Positions 1 to 8,379 of a stretch of 35,853 nucleotides of DNA are shown piece after piece. The position numbers were made by a program, and so were the translations under genes. The notes under the pieces were generated by a model. That model saw only the letters and a program-made list of their open reading frames with translations. It was not told the DNA's origin and made no database searches. How positions within the stretch are numbered: position 1 is the first letter of the stretch; every line of letters begins with the position of its first letter. The stretch is from the NCBI GenBank assembly GCA_947589485.1, contig CANQBK010000016.1, positions 1 to 35,853 of the forward strand, in the 5' to 3' direction. The DNA is from an uncultured Clostridia bacterium. Its GTDB lineage: Bacteria; Bacillota; Clostridia; Oscillospirales; Acutalibacteraceae.

Positions 1-50
1 CAGTACGAGCGAACGGAGTGAGCGACAGCGCGAATTGAGAGCGCAGGCAC
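1..50 (-). repeat. Module A of the composite element (partial, at window edge)
   Basis: CAGTACGAGCGAACGGAGTGAGCGACAGCGCGAATTGAGAGCGCAGGCAC; a near copy recurs at 254-303. Confidence 0.75.
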
Positions 51-123
51 TGCGCGTTTTTCGGTGGGGAACCCACGTAAGGGGTTCCCCGTAAACAATA
101 AGTTTTTGCCTTTGTTAATGATA

Positions 124-305
124 GTTAAGGGCTTTGCCCTTAAAAACCCACCAAAGGCTCCGCCTTTGGAATCCGCAAGCCTTTAAAAAGGCTTGACCGA
201 AACTTTTAACTATGGGAACATTAGCTAATGCCGCGCGAATGTAGTTTTGGCTTACAGTACGAGTGAGCGGAGCGAACGACAGCGCGAGTCGACAGTGCGG
301 GCACC
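124..305 (-). repeat. Composite intergenic multi-hairpin element, copy 1 (inverted relative to copy 2)
   Basis: GTTAAGGGCTTTGCCCTTAAAAACCCACCAAAGGCTCCGCCTTTGGAATCCGCAAGCCTTTAAAAAGGCTTGACCGAAACTTTTAACTATGG, then ATGCCGCGCGAATGTA spacer and CAGTACGAGTGAGCGGAGCGAACGACAGCGCG. Confidence 0.85.
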
Positions 306-402
306 GCACCTTGAGCGAAACTTTTAATTTTGTAACATAAACTTATAATGTCTTTGGAAGATAAAAATATTTGAACAAGTTAATATAAATTAATTGAAAC
401 AG

Positions 403-453
403 GAAACCGAATATGATACAATATCTATGTATATAATATCGGTTTCTTTTTTT
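403..453 (+). terminator. Terminator/attenuator-like hairpin upstream of pyrK
   Basis: GAAACCGA (403-410) pairs with TCGGTTTC (439-446), followed by T7. Confidence 0.7.
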
Positions 454-517
454 ATTGAAAATAATCTTTTATAAACAATGAATAAAATAATTTTACAATA
501 TGCCTTGAACAGTATAT

Positions 518-1300
518 GTGAATATTCGGAAAGGAATGGTTTTATTGAAATATGACGCTCAGGACTGTGTTGTTACCGAAAAAAAACAACTTACATCAAC
601 AATATATGACTTTAAACTTAAAAATAGTGAACTTGCCAAAATAACAAAGCCCGGACAATTCGTTCAGGTTTTTGTACCCGGTAAAACTCTTCGCCGCCCT
701 ATTTCGGTTTGTGATGTTATTGACGATACAATTCGTATTGTCTTTGAAGTTAGGGGAGAGGGTACCGCAATTATGTCACAAACCAAAGTCGGCGATACCG
801 TAAATATTATTGCCCCGCTCGGAAAAGGTTTTGACATTGACCCGTCAAAAAGAACTGTTCTTATCGGAGGAGGAATAGGTGTCCCGCCTATGCTGTATGC
901 GGCAAAAAAATCGGGAAAAAATACCGTTGCCATAAACGGATTCAGGAATAAGGACGCTGTTATATTATCCGACGATTTTAAAAGCTGTGTTTCAAAATTG
1001 ACGATTACAACAGATGACGGCAGTTACGGTATTCACGGATTTGTTACTATGCCGCTTGAAGAAGAAATTAAAAACGCCGAGCTTGTATGCGCCTGCGGAC
1101 CGCTGCCAATGTTGAAAAATATTGCGGAAATTGCAAAAAAGAATAATGTCCCTTGTCAAATTTCCCTTGAACAGCGTATGGCGTGCGGTATCGGAGCGTG
1201 CTTGGGCTGCGCCGTTGAAATAAATCGTAACGGCAAAAATACTTTTAAACACGTCTGTAAAGACGGACCGGTATTCAATGCTGAGGAGGTTGTTTGGTAA
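518..1300 (+). CDS. pyrK: Dihydroorotate dehydrogenase electron transfer subunit (PyrK)
   Basis: Ferredoxin-reductase-like fold with RRPISV, GGGIGVPPM and C-terminal Cys cluster MACGIGACLGCAVE...HVCKDGPVF typical of PyrK; overlaps pyrD. Start uncertain: GTG 518, ATG 536 or TTG 545 (AAGGA around 530). Confidence 0.95.
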   Translation: MNIRKGMVLLKYDAQDCVVTEKKQLTSTIYDFKLKNSELAKITKPGQFVQVFVPGKTLRRPISVCDVIDDTIRIVFEVRGEGTAIMSQTKVGDTVNIIAPLGKGFDIDPSKRTVLIGGGIGVPPMLYAAKKSGKNTVAINGFRNKDAVILSDDFKSCVSKLTITTDDGSYGIHGFVTMPLEEEIKNAELVCACGPLPMLKNIAEIAKKNNVPCQISLEQRMACGIGACLGCAVEINRNGKNTFKHVCKDGPVFNAEEVVW

Positions 1301-2211
1301 TGGCAGATTTGGGAGTGAATATTGCAGGCGTACATTTTAACAATCCGATTATTGCAGCTTCGGGAACAATAGGTTTCGGACACGAATACGGAGAATTTTA
1401 TCCTTTGTCTGTTTTTGGAGGTATTTCCTGTAAAGGTACTACTCTTAAAGAACGTCCCGGAAACCCTCCGCCAAGGATTGCGGAAACTCCTATGGGTATG
1501 CTTAATGCTGTCGGACTTCAGAACCCCGGCGTTGAACACTTTATTGAAAAGGAATTGCCATGGCTTACCCAACAAAATACCGTAATTATTGCAAACGCTG
1601 CGGGAAGTACGGAAAGTGATTACTGTAAAATGGCTGAAATTCTTTCGGATACCGATGTCGATATGATAGAACTTAATATATCGTGTCCTAACGTAAAAGA
1701 GGGCGGAGTGCAATTCGGCACTTCCGTTCGGTCTGTTGCATCTGTTACAAAGGCGGTCAGAAAATATTGCAAAAAGCCGCTTATAATTAAGCTATCTCCC
1801 AATGTTTCCGATATTGCGTCAATCGCAAAATCTGCCGAGGCGGAGGGTGCCGATGCGGTTTCGCTTATCAATACGCTTACCGGTATGCGGATTGATATAA
1901 ATACAAGAAAACCGATTATAAAAAATATTACCGGCGGTATGTCGGGACCTGCGGTGTTCCCCGTTGCGGTAAGAATGGTATGGCAGGTTAAAAATGCGGT
2001 TTCCATTCCCGTTATAGGTATGGGCGGTATTGCAAAATGGCAGGACGCAGTTGAAATGATGATGGCGGGAGCAGACGCAATACAGATAGGTACGGCACTT
2101 TTTGGGGATCCTTACTGTCCGATAAAAATAGCCGACGGACTTAACAATTATCTTGACAGCCATAATATGAAATCCGTAACCGAGCTTACGCATACGGTTG
2201 TGACGGACTGA
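1300..2211 (+). CDS. pyrD: Dihydroorotate dehydrogenase, class 1B catalytic subunit
   Basis: NPIIAASGT, CKGTTLKERPGNPPPRI, ELNISCPNVKEGG, KLSPNV and GMGGI motifs; GAGGAGG RBS at about 1283 supports ATG 1300 over the listed 1294 start. Confidence 0.95.
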   Translation: MADLGVNIAGVHFNNPIIAASGTIGFGHEYGEFYPLSVFGGISCKGTTLKERPGNPPPRIAETPMGMLNAVGLQNPGVEHFIEKELPWLTQQNTVIIANAAGSTESDYCKMAEILSDTDVDMIELNISCPNVKEGGVQFGTSVRSVASVTKAVRKYCKKPLIIKLSPNVSDIASIAKSAEAEGADAVSLINTLTGMRIDINTRKPIIKNITGGMSGPAVFPVAVRMVWQVKNAVSIPVIGMGGIAKWQDAVEMMMAGADAIQIGTALFGDPYCPIKIADGLNNYLDSHNMKSVTELTHTVVTD

Positions 2212-2230
2212 GCTGAAAGGCGGTAAAGTT

Positions 2231-2959
2231 GTGATTGAAACAGATTCTATCAAAATTATATATTCAAAAGAAAATGATGAATTTAAAGTAGTAAAAGGAA
2301 CTGTTAATTTGGGCTATACGGGAGTATATAATACGTGTAATATTCAACTCGGTTCACCGAATATTTCCTTGAAAAAAATATTTGAACCCGATAAAGAAGA
2401 TGATTATTATACGAAAACCTATTCCCCTTTAAAAGATTATCTTCGTGCCGATATGACAAACGATGAGATTGCAAAGGGACTTTCGGATTTTTACAATTCA
2501 AGAATAAAGGATATAAACAAGCACCAAACAGCACTTAATCAGCTTTTTCTTATATACATTCTTTATGAACACTGCTTTACGAATTTTCCGTTTTGGGAGG
2601 AATGTTCGGATTATGTCATAACGGATAATATGCCTGATTGTGACGAAAGCGATATTGAAGATGAAATATACAGCGATGAAACCGTAAATATTGTCTATAA
2701 GGTTTTTGACGATATTTACAAAAGACCAAACAATGGGAAAGTTGATAATTCCACTCCTGCTGAGGATATTTACAGAAAATATTTTCCTATGTTTAATCTT
2801 AACAAATTCTTATCCGATATAGAGGGGGAATATCTTACATTTAAAGATGCGAATATTTCTTTTCAGTGTTCCGGCAAAGGTCAGGCTTTGGAAATTGCTT
2901 GCGGGGCTTATGCTCAAATAACCGCAGATAATTCTTTTTATGACTGGCACAACCACTAA
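2231..2959 (+). CDS. Hypothetical acidic protein, function unknown
   Basis: Intact 242-aa ORF with GTG start, 19 nt after pyrD, AAAGGCGG upstream; no recognised motif. Confidence 0.75.
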   Translation: MIETDSIKIIYSKENDEFKVVKGTVNLGYTGVYNTCNIQLGSPNISLKKIFEPDKEDDYYTKTYSPLKDYLRADMTNDEIAKGLSDFYNSRIKDINKHQTALNQLFLIYILYEHCFTNFPFWEECSDYVITDNMPDCDESDIEDEIYSDETVNIVYKVFDDIYKRPNNGKVDNSTPAEDIYRKYFPMFNLNKFLSDIEGEYLTFKDANISFQCSGKGQALEIACGAYAQITADNSFYDWHNH

Positions 2960-3014
2960 GATTGAGGTTTTTTAAAAAACAAATAGTATCAAAAGATTGC
3001 GGGAGAGATAATAT

Positions 3015-3626
3015 TTGACAAAAGTAATAATTGTACGCCATTGTCAGGCGGAGGGAAATTTAAAAAGATTTTTTCAGGGTAAAATAGATACTGACATCAC
3101 ACCGCACGGAAAAAAGCAAATAGGACAGGCAGCAGAGCTTCTGAGCAGAGAACCTATTGAAGAGATTTATTGCAGTCCTTTGCTTCGTGCAAGAAAAACA
3201 GCGGAGGGTATAAATATTTACCACGAATTGCCGATACATATTGAAAATTCGCTTATCGAAATAAATGCCGGAGAATGGGAAGGAAAATTCCTGAAGGATT
3301 TGGAAAAAATGTATCCCGAACAATATTACAACTGGTACAATAATCCTTCGGTATTTAAAGCGCCGGGCGGAGAAAGTATGGAGCAGGTATATGAACGTGT
3401 AAAAAAAGCAATTCTTAAAATTGTACTCGAAAATAAAAATAAAACGGTCTGTATAGTATCTCACGGGTGTGCAATAAGGAATATGATGTGCTTTGCACAC
3501 GGGCTTGAAATCAGCGATATAAAAAATATTTCTATCGGAACAAATTTATCGGTCAATGTTGTTTGCTTTGATGACGATTTAAAGCCGACTGTAATTGTTG
3601 ACAATTATACGGACCATCTTCAGTAA
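3015..3626 (+). CDS. Histidine phosphatase family protein (phosphoglycerate mutase-like)
   Basis: N-terminal VRHCQAEGN (RHG-type motif), ...CIVSHGCAIRNM second catalytic His; TTG start with GGGAGAG upstream. Confidence 0.9.
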   Translation: MTKVIIVRHCQAEGNLKRFFQGKIDTDITPHGKKQIGQAAELLSREPIEEIYCSPLLRARKTAEGINIYHELPIHIENSLIEINAGEWEGKFLKDLEKMYPEQYYNWYNNPSVFKAPGGESMEQVYERVKKAILKIVLENKNKTVCIVSHGCAIRNMMCFAHGLEISDIKNISIGTNLSVNVVCFDDDLKPTVIVDNYTDHLQ

Positions 3627-3666
3627 GTCTTACAGTTACCAACAAAATTTTAACGGAGATTTTTTT

Positions 3667-4086
3667 ATGATTATTTTGTCTGTTGATTATGGAAAGGTAA
3701 GAACAGGCATAGCGATATGTGATAAACAGGAAATAATTGCTTCGCCGGTAACAGTTATAACCGAAACCCGTCAGGAAGCTCTTGCGGAAAAAATCGCCGA
3801 AATTTCCTCAAAAAAAGGAGCCGAGCTGATTGTAATGGGTCTGCCGAGAAATATGGACGGTACAGAGGGAGAGAGTGCGGAAAATGTTCGTGCATTTGCT
3901 GAAATTCTTAAAGAAAAAACTCGGCTCAATGTTGTATTGAGAGATGAACGCTGTACGACCATTACCGCTCACGAGTACCTTAATATTACCGATACAAAGG
4001 GTAAAAAAAGAAAAGCGGTGGTAGACAGTGTTGCGGCGGTTATAATCCTTGAAGATTATTTGAGCTTTAGGAGGAATAATTTATGA
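3667..4086 (+). CDS. ruvX: Putative pre-16S rRNA nuclease / Holliday junction resolvase-like (RuvX/YqgF)
   Basis: LSVDYGKVRTGIAICD, VMGLPRNMDGTEG, DERCTTITA and DSVAAVIILEDYL motifs; ACGGAG upstream of ATG 3667, so the listed 3595 start is probably too far upstream. Confidence 0.93.
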   Translation: MIILSVDYGKVRTGIAICDKQEIIASPVTVITETRQEALAEKIAEISSKKGAELIVMGLPRNMDGTEGESAENVRAFAEILKEKTRLNVVLRDERCTTITAHEYLNITDTKGKKRKAVVDSVAAVIILEDYLSFRRNNL

Positions 4087-5006
4087 GTATTCTTCCAAGC
4101 CAAAAATTGACGATTGGTGAGCTTTTTGTATCTATTGCCGCAGGACTTATGATTTTCCTTTTGCCGAATGATGCGGGCAGGCAAATTGAGTCGACCTCTT
4201 TGGCGGAAAGCCTCGTTTTTATTTATTCTGTTATAATTACTTTAGTTCTTATGTTTATAATCAAACGCTATCAGGCGGTCGGAGCGGCGATTTTGTCTAT
4301 GGCTGTTTTTACCGTTACTTCATTTTTTATAGAGATGGTAAGAGGAATATTTACAAAAGGAGCGGATTATTGGCCGACGTTTGACGAATATAGTCTTATT
4401 ACTATGTTCATAATGTGGACGGCTCCGTTTTTTGTGATAGTTACAATAAGACTTTTTACCGGCGGCAGCAAGGATAACAACGAATCCAGAAGGGGCTTTT
4501 CACGCTTTCTTTCAATGAGCATAAAAGCTCTTATGATAATATATATTTTGGTTATAGTGTTTAAAATGCTCATACCGCAAAAGCCGAATATGACGTCCGA
4601 AAGGCAAATGGATTTGATTTTGTTTAGCAGAATATCTGCCTGCCTTATGGGAACCCACGAAAACGGTATTATGTACATTATGTGGCACAGTCTTATTCTT
4701 GCGCCGTTAACGTTCAGCATATCAATACTTAATCCCAAAATTAAAATATGGCATTTGCTGGTGATAGCAGCGGCAACAGGCTTTACCATTGAAATGATAC
4801 AGTATTCACTTAATACATCGACGGCTTGTTTGGACGATTTGATTATGTATATTATCGGTGCGGCTGCGGGTATATGTATAAAAAGGTTTATTGATTTTCT
4901 GCGTCGTTTGTTTACCGCAGGAAGTGACAAATGTATGCTCAGTTTCAGCTATACGCCTTTGCCTCCGAAACAATCAAATACCGTTACGGTTCTGACGGAG
5001 GATTAA
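4083..5006 (+). CDS. VanZ-like family membrane protein
   Basis: Multiple TM segments; TGFTIEMIQYSLNTSTACLDDLIMYIIGAAAGI matches the VanZ-like pattern. Confidence 0.8.
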   Translation: MSILPSQKLTIGELFVSIAAGLMIFLLPNDAGRQIESTSLAESLVFIYSVIITLVLMFIIKRYQAVGAAILSMAVFTVTSFFIEMVRGIFTKGADYWPTFDEYSLITMFIMWTAPFFVIVTIRLFTGGSKDNNESRRGFSRFLSMSIKALMIIYILVIVFKMLIPQKPNMTSERQMDLILFSRISACLMGTHENGIMYIMWHSLILAPLTFSISILNPKIKIWHLLVIAAATGFTIEMIQYSLNTSTACLDDLIMYIIGAAAGICIKRFIDFLRRLFTAGSDKCMLSFSYTPLPPKQSNTVTVLTED

Positions 5007-5027
5007 ACGAAATTTTTACAGTAATAT

Positions 5028-5073
5028 AAAACAGCCGATAAAGTGTTTTTTGCATTTTATCGGCTGTTTATTA
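5028..5073 (+). terminator. Rho-independent terminator-like hairpin after the VanZ-like gene
   Basis: AACAGCCGATAAA-loop-TTTATCGGCTGTTT inverted repeat followed by T-rich sequence. Confidence 0.8.
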
Positions 5074-5159
5074 TGTATTAAAAATTTGATTTGTGAAATT
5101 TTAAATTTAACACGGTTTTTCATATTTGCTATTCTATTTCTATTAATATAACCTATTTA

Positions 5160-5189
5160 TTGTAAACTTACACAATTGTAAGCTTACAA
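5160..5189. promoter_or_regulatory. Paired operator-like palindromes upstream of the sdh promoter
   Basis: TTGTAAACTTACAC (5160-5173) followed by perfect palindrome TTGTAAGCTTACAA (5176-5189), 16-bp periodicity. Confidence 0.55.
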
Positions 5190-5204
5190 TTTGATAAAAA
5201 TATA

Positions 5205-5233
5205 TTGAAAAATTTCTTGCTGAATGATATGAT
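5205..5233 (+). promoter_or_regulatory. Sigma-A-type promoter for the sdh/frd operon
   Basis: TTGAAA - 17 bp - TATGAT. Confidence 0.65.
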
Positions 5234-5330
5234 TAAAATAAGGTATTGAAGATAAAATCAAAAATGTGTTCCATATAAAATTTTAGTTTTTGTGTAAATA
5301 CATTATCAAAAATGGGGTGACGGTGAGATT

Positions 5331-5897
5331 ATGGAAAGATTCGGGTCGATTGTTAAAAAAATAAATGCACTGGCAGGATTAGCGGTAATAGCAGCGTTGT
5401 GCTGTCATGGCGGAAGTATGTGTTATTCGATGCTTACGGGGTGGTACGATTTCAATATTGCAAAGACTTTTGCAAATATAATCCTTATAGCAGTTGCAGT
5501 TCATGTTTTTCTAAGTATAACGATATTTTTCTTTTTTCATGACGGTGCGGTTTTAAAGTACAAAAAGGAAAATATTTCAACGCTTCTGCAGCGAATTTCT
5601 GCTGTTGCAATTTTAATACTTCTGCATATACATATAAATACTTATTCATTTATGGCAACGGGAGAAACTTTGGGTGTGGAACAGATTATTATACACTGTA
5701 CGAGCGAGATACTGTATTTTGCATCAATTATGACTCATATTGCAGTGTCAATAGGCAAGGGAGCTGTTACTCTCGGAATGGTTAAATCTTCGGCTTCTTT
5801 AAAAAGAATAAATCTGATTTCTTATATTATATGCGGAATAGCTATGGCGGCGGCAAGTATAAGTATGCTTCTCTTTTTTATTAGGGGGAACGTATGA
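5331..5897 (+). CDS. sdhC: Succinate dehydrogenase/fumarate reductase cytochrome b subunit (SdhC-like)
   Basis: About 5 TM segments with His in several helices (CCHGG, VAVHVFL, LLHIHIN, MTHIAVS); directly precedes and overlaps the flavoprotein gene. Confidence 0.8.
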   Translation: MERFGSIVKKINALAGLAVIAALCCHGGSMCYSMLTGWYDFNIAKTFANIILIAVAVHVFLSITIFFFFHDGAVLKYKKENISTLLQRISAVAILILLHIHINTYSFMATGETLGVEQIIIHCTSEILYFASIMTHIAVSIGKGAVTLGMVKSSASLKRINLISYIICGIAMAAASISMLLFFIRGNV

Positions 5898-7519
5898 TGA
5901 AAAAACTTATCATTGTAGGCAGCGGTATCGCAGGTCTTACTTGTGCTGTTGAATGTGCGGCACAGGGCGGAAGTGTTGTGTTGGTATCCCCGTATGTTTC
6001 CGAACGTTCACAGTCGGTAATGGCTGCCGGTGGTATAAACGCTGCTCTTGATACAAAGGGTGAAAATGACAGCATATTATGTCATATTGAAGATACAATG
6101 AGGGGCGGTGCATATATTGCCGACAGGAAAGCGGTTGAGGGAATGTGTACCGCAGCTCCCGAAATTATTAAATGGCTCGAAAGTTTAGGAACGGTATTTA
6201 CAAGAGATGAGAAAGGCAATATTGACCTTAGAGCTTTCGGCGGACAAACGCACAGGAGAACGGCATACGCAGGAGCGTCTACCGGAAAACAGATAGTTAC
6301 GGCACTGGTTCGGAAAGTGCGTGAATACGAATGTAGAGGTCTGATAAGTCGGAGGCTCGGTATGCAGTTTCACTCCGCACTTATAAACGACGGTAAATGC
6401 TATGGCGCTTTATTTTACAATGAGAAAGAATATAAAACCGAGGCTCTATACGCAGATGCCGTTATTATGGCGGTAGGCGGTCAAAACGGTCTTTTCGGGA
6501 AAACTACGGGTTCATTGCTATGCGACGGATATGCGGCGGGCAAGCTGTTTTATCAGGGAGCAAACCTCAAAAATCTTGAATTTATACAATATCACCCAAC
6601 GACCATAGAAACACCGCAAAAGAGAATGTTGATAAGTGAGGCTGCCAGAGGGGAAGGCGGCAGGCTGTATTATCTGAACGGAGATAAGCGAGTGTATTTT
6701 ATGGAGGAAAAATACGGCGAAAGAGGCAACCTTATGTCGAGGGATATAGTGTCGAAATGTATTTATGATGCTCCGTCGCAGGTATTTCTTGACATATCAT
6801 TTTTAGGAAAAGAAAAAATAAAGCATAAACTTAATGAAGTCAGCGATATATGTGACAGGTATGCGGGAATTGATGTTTTGAGGGAGAGTATCCCCGTATA
6901 TCCGTCGGTGCATTTTTTTATGGGCGGGTTGAGTGTAGACAGAAATCATAGGACAAATATAAAGCATTTATATGCTGTCGGTGAATGTGCGTCAATGTAT
7001 CACGGGGCAAACCGTTTAGGGGGCAATTCACTGCTTGCGGCGATATACAGCGGTAAATCAGCCGCATTATCTGCTGTTAATGAACCTTATGAGGATAGAA
7101 AACCTAATTTCGGGACATATATTTCGGAAAATGAAAGGAAGATAAGCAAAACGCTTTCTGCCGAAAGCAAATTTCCTGCTATATATATAAAACAGGAGCT
7201 TGCTAATATTATGAATGAAAATCTCGGTATAACAAGGACAGGCGATAAGATAAAAAAGGGTATTGAAAATATTGATTACTTTTTGTCGATAAGCGACAGG
7301 CTTAATTTTGACAGTTCCATATCACCCTATCAGTGTTACAGTCTTGAGGGAATGATAATGCTTGCCAAAGCTGTACTTATGTGTGCGGGAGAACGCAAAG
7401 AAACAAGGGGGGCTCATATACGTGATGATTACCCCGAAAGCAGAAAGGAATTAGAATGTTCGACCGTAATATCATACGATGAGGGGAATTATAAAATTTC
7501 TTTTAAGGAGGAGGTATAG
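5894..7519 (+). CDS. sdhA: Succinate dehydrogenase/fumarate reductase flavoprotein subunit
   Basis: GSGIAGLTCAVE FAD motif, MAAGGINAAL, FGGQTHRRTAYAGASTGK, FIQYHPTTI, SEAARGEGG, HFFMGGLSVD, GECAS..HGANRLGGNSLL motifs. Confidence 0.95.
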   Translation: MMKKLIIVGSGIAGLTCAVECAAQGGSVVLVSPYVSERSQSVMAAGGINAALDTKGENDSILCHIEDTMRGGAYIADRKAVEGMCTAAPEIIKWLESLGTVFTRDEKGNIDLRAFGGQTHRRTAYAGASTGKQIVTALVRKVREYECRGLISRRLGMQFHSALINDGKCYGALFYNEKEYKTEALYADAVIMAVGGQNGLFGKTTGSLLCDGYAAGKLFYQGANLKNLEFIQYHPTTIETPQKRMLISEAARGEGGRLYYLNGDKRVYFMEEKYGERGNLMSRDIVSKCIYDAPSQVFLDISFLGKEKIKHKLNEVSDICDRYAGIDVLRESIPVYPSVHFFMGGLSVDRNHRTNIKHLYAVGECASMYHGANRLGGNSLLAAIYSGKSAALSAVNEPYEDRKPNFGTYISENERKISKTLSAESKFPAIYIKQELANIMNENLGITRTGDKIKKGIENIDYFLSISDRLNFDSSISPYQCYSLEGMIMLAKAVLMCAGERKETRGAHIRDDYPESRKELECSTVISYDEGNYKISFKEEV

Positions 7520-7521
7520 GA

Positions 7522-8205
7522 GTGGTTGTAAAAATAAAAAGACAGAAGAACAGGGATAGTAAAGCATACTGGCAGTATTTTGAATACAGCGGTGACGTTA
7601 ATACAACAGTTGCGGCTGTACTTGACTTTCTCAATTACAGCGACGACCTTTATGATATAGACGGAAATTATGCTCCGAGAATAAGATGGGAATGCAGCTG
7701 CCTGCAAAAAGTGTGCGGTGCGTGTGCTATGGTTATAAACGGCAAACCGTCACTTGCATGCAATACATTTCTTGATAAGATGAAAGGAAAAGAGCTGGTG
7801 CTGGAGCCTCTGTCAAAATTTCCCGTTGTTGCAGACCTTATAACAGACAGGAGCATTATAGATAATAATTTAAGACAGGTTCAATTATATATCGGAGAGC
7901 GGGACGAGAATGACGGCGGATTGTATGAATTGCAGTATACGGCGGCTAAATGTCTGAAATGTGGTTTGTGTCTTGAAATATGCCCGAATTACATTAAGGG
8001 TGATAATTTTTTCGGAGCTTTATTTGCGAATGATACTTTTCTCACGCATAGTCTTTCAAAAAACAGAAAGAAAGAGCTGAAAAGGGAATACACCAAACAT
8101 TTTAGCTCGGGGTGTTCCAAGGCTTTGTCGTGTGAAAGTATATGCCCGACGGGTATTTCGACACTTTCCTCTATTTTCTCAATGGAACATTCTAAAAGAA
8201 AATAA
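7522..8205 (+). CDS. sdhB: Succinate dehydrogenase/fumarate reductase iron-sulfur subunit
   Basis: [2Fe-2S] motif CSCLQKVCGACAMVINGKPSLAC; CLKCGLCLEICPNY and CSKALSCESICPTG cluster motifs. GTG start, GGAGGA upstream. Confidence 0.93.
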   Translation: MVVKIKRQKNRDSKAYWQYFEYSGDVNTTVAAVLDFLNYSDDLYDIDGNYAPRIRWECSCLQKVCGACAMVINGKPSLACNTFLDKMKGKELVLEPLSKFPVVADLITDRSIIDNNLRQVQLYIGERDENDGGLYELQYTAAKCLKCGLCLEICPNYIKGDNFFGALFANDTFLTHSLSKNRKKELKREYTKHFSSGCSKALSCESICPTGISTLSSIFSMEHSKRK

Positions 8206-8273
8206 TGGTAAAAACTATATGTCAAAATTGATTTATTACCAAATTGTGCTTTTAATCTTGATTCAGACATGAA

Positions 8274-8302
8274 TTGACAAAAGAGAAGTGTTATGGTATT
8301 GT
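8274..8302 (+). promoter_or_regulatory. Sigma-A-type promoter of the BspA-like gene
   Basis: TTGACA - 17 bp - TATTGT, about 80 bp upstream of the start codon. Confidence 0.65.
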
Positions 8303-8379
8303 AATTGTATATGAAAATATAAAAAAATAAATCAAATATTTTTATATTATCGACAAATAAATTAAGGGGGTTATTTACA

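Noticed and set aside
115-309. 64-aa minus-strand ORF
   Set aside because: Lies inside the composite hairpin repeat; no RBS and composition follows the repeat.
1156-1713. 185-aa minus-strand ORF
   Set aside because: Antisense to pyrK/pyrD, which have clear family motifs; typical shadow ORF.
4367-4930. 187-aa minus-strand ORF
   Set aside because: Antisense to the VanZ-like membrane protein gene; no RBS or motif.
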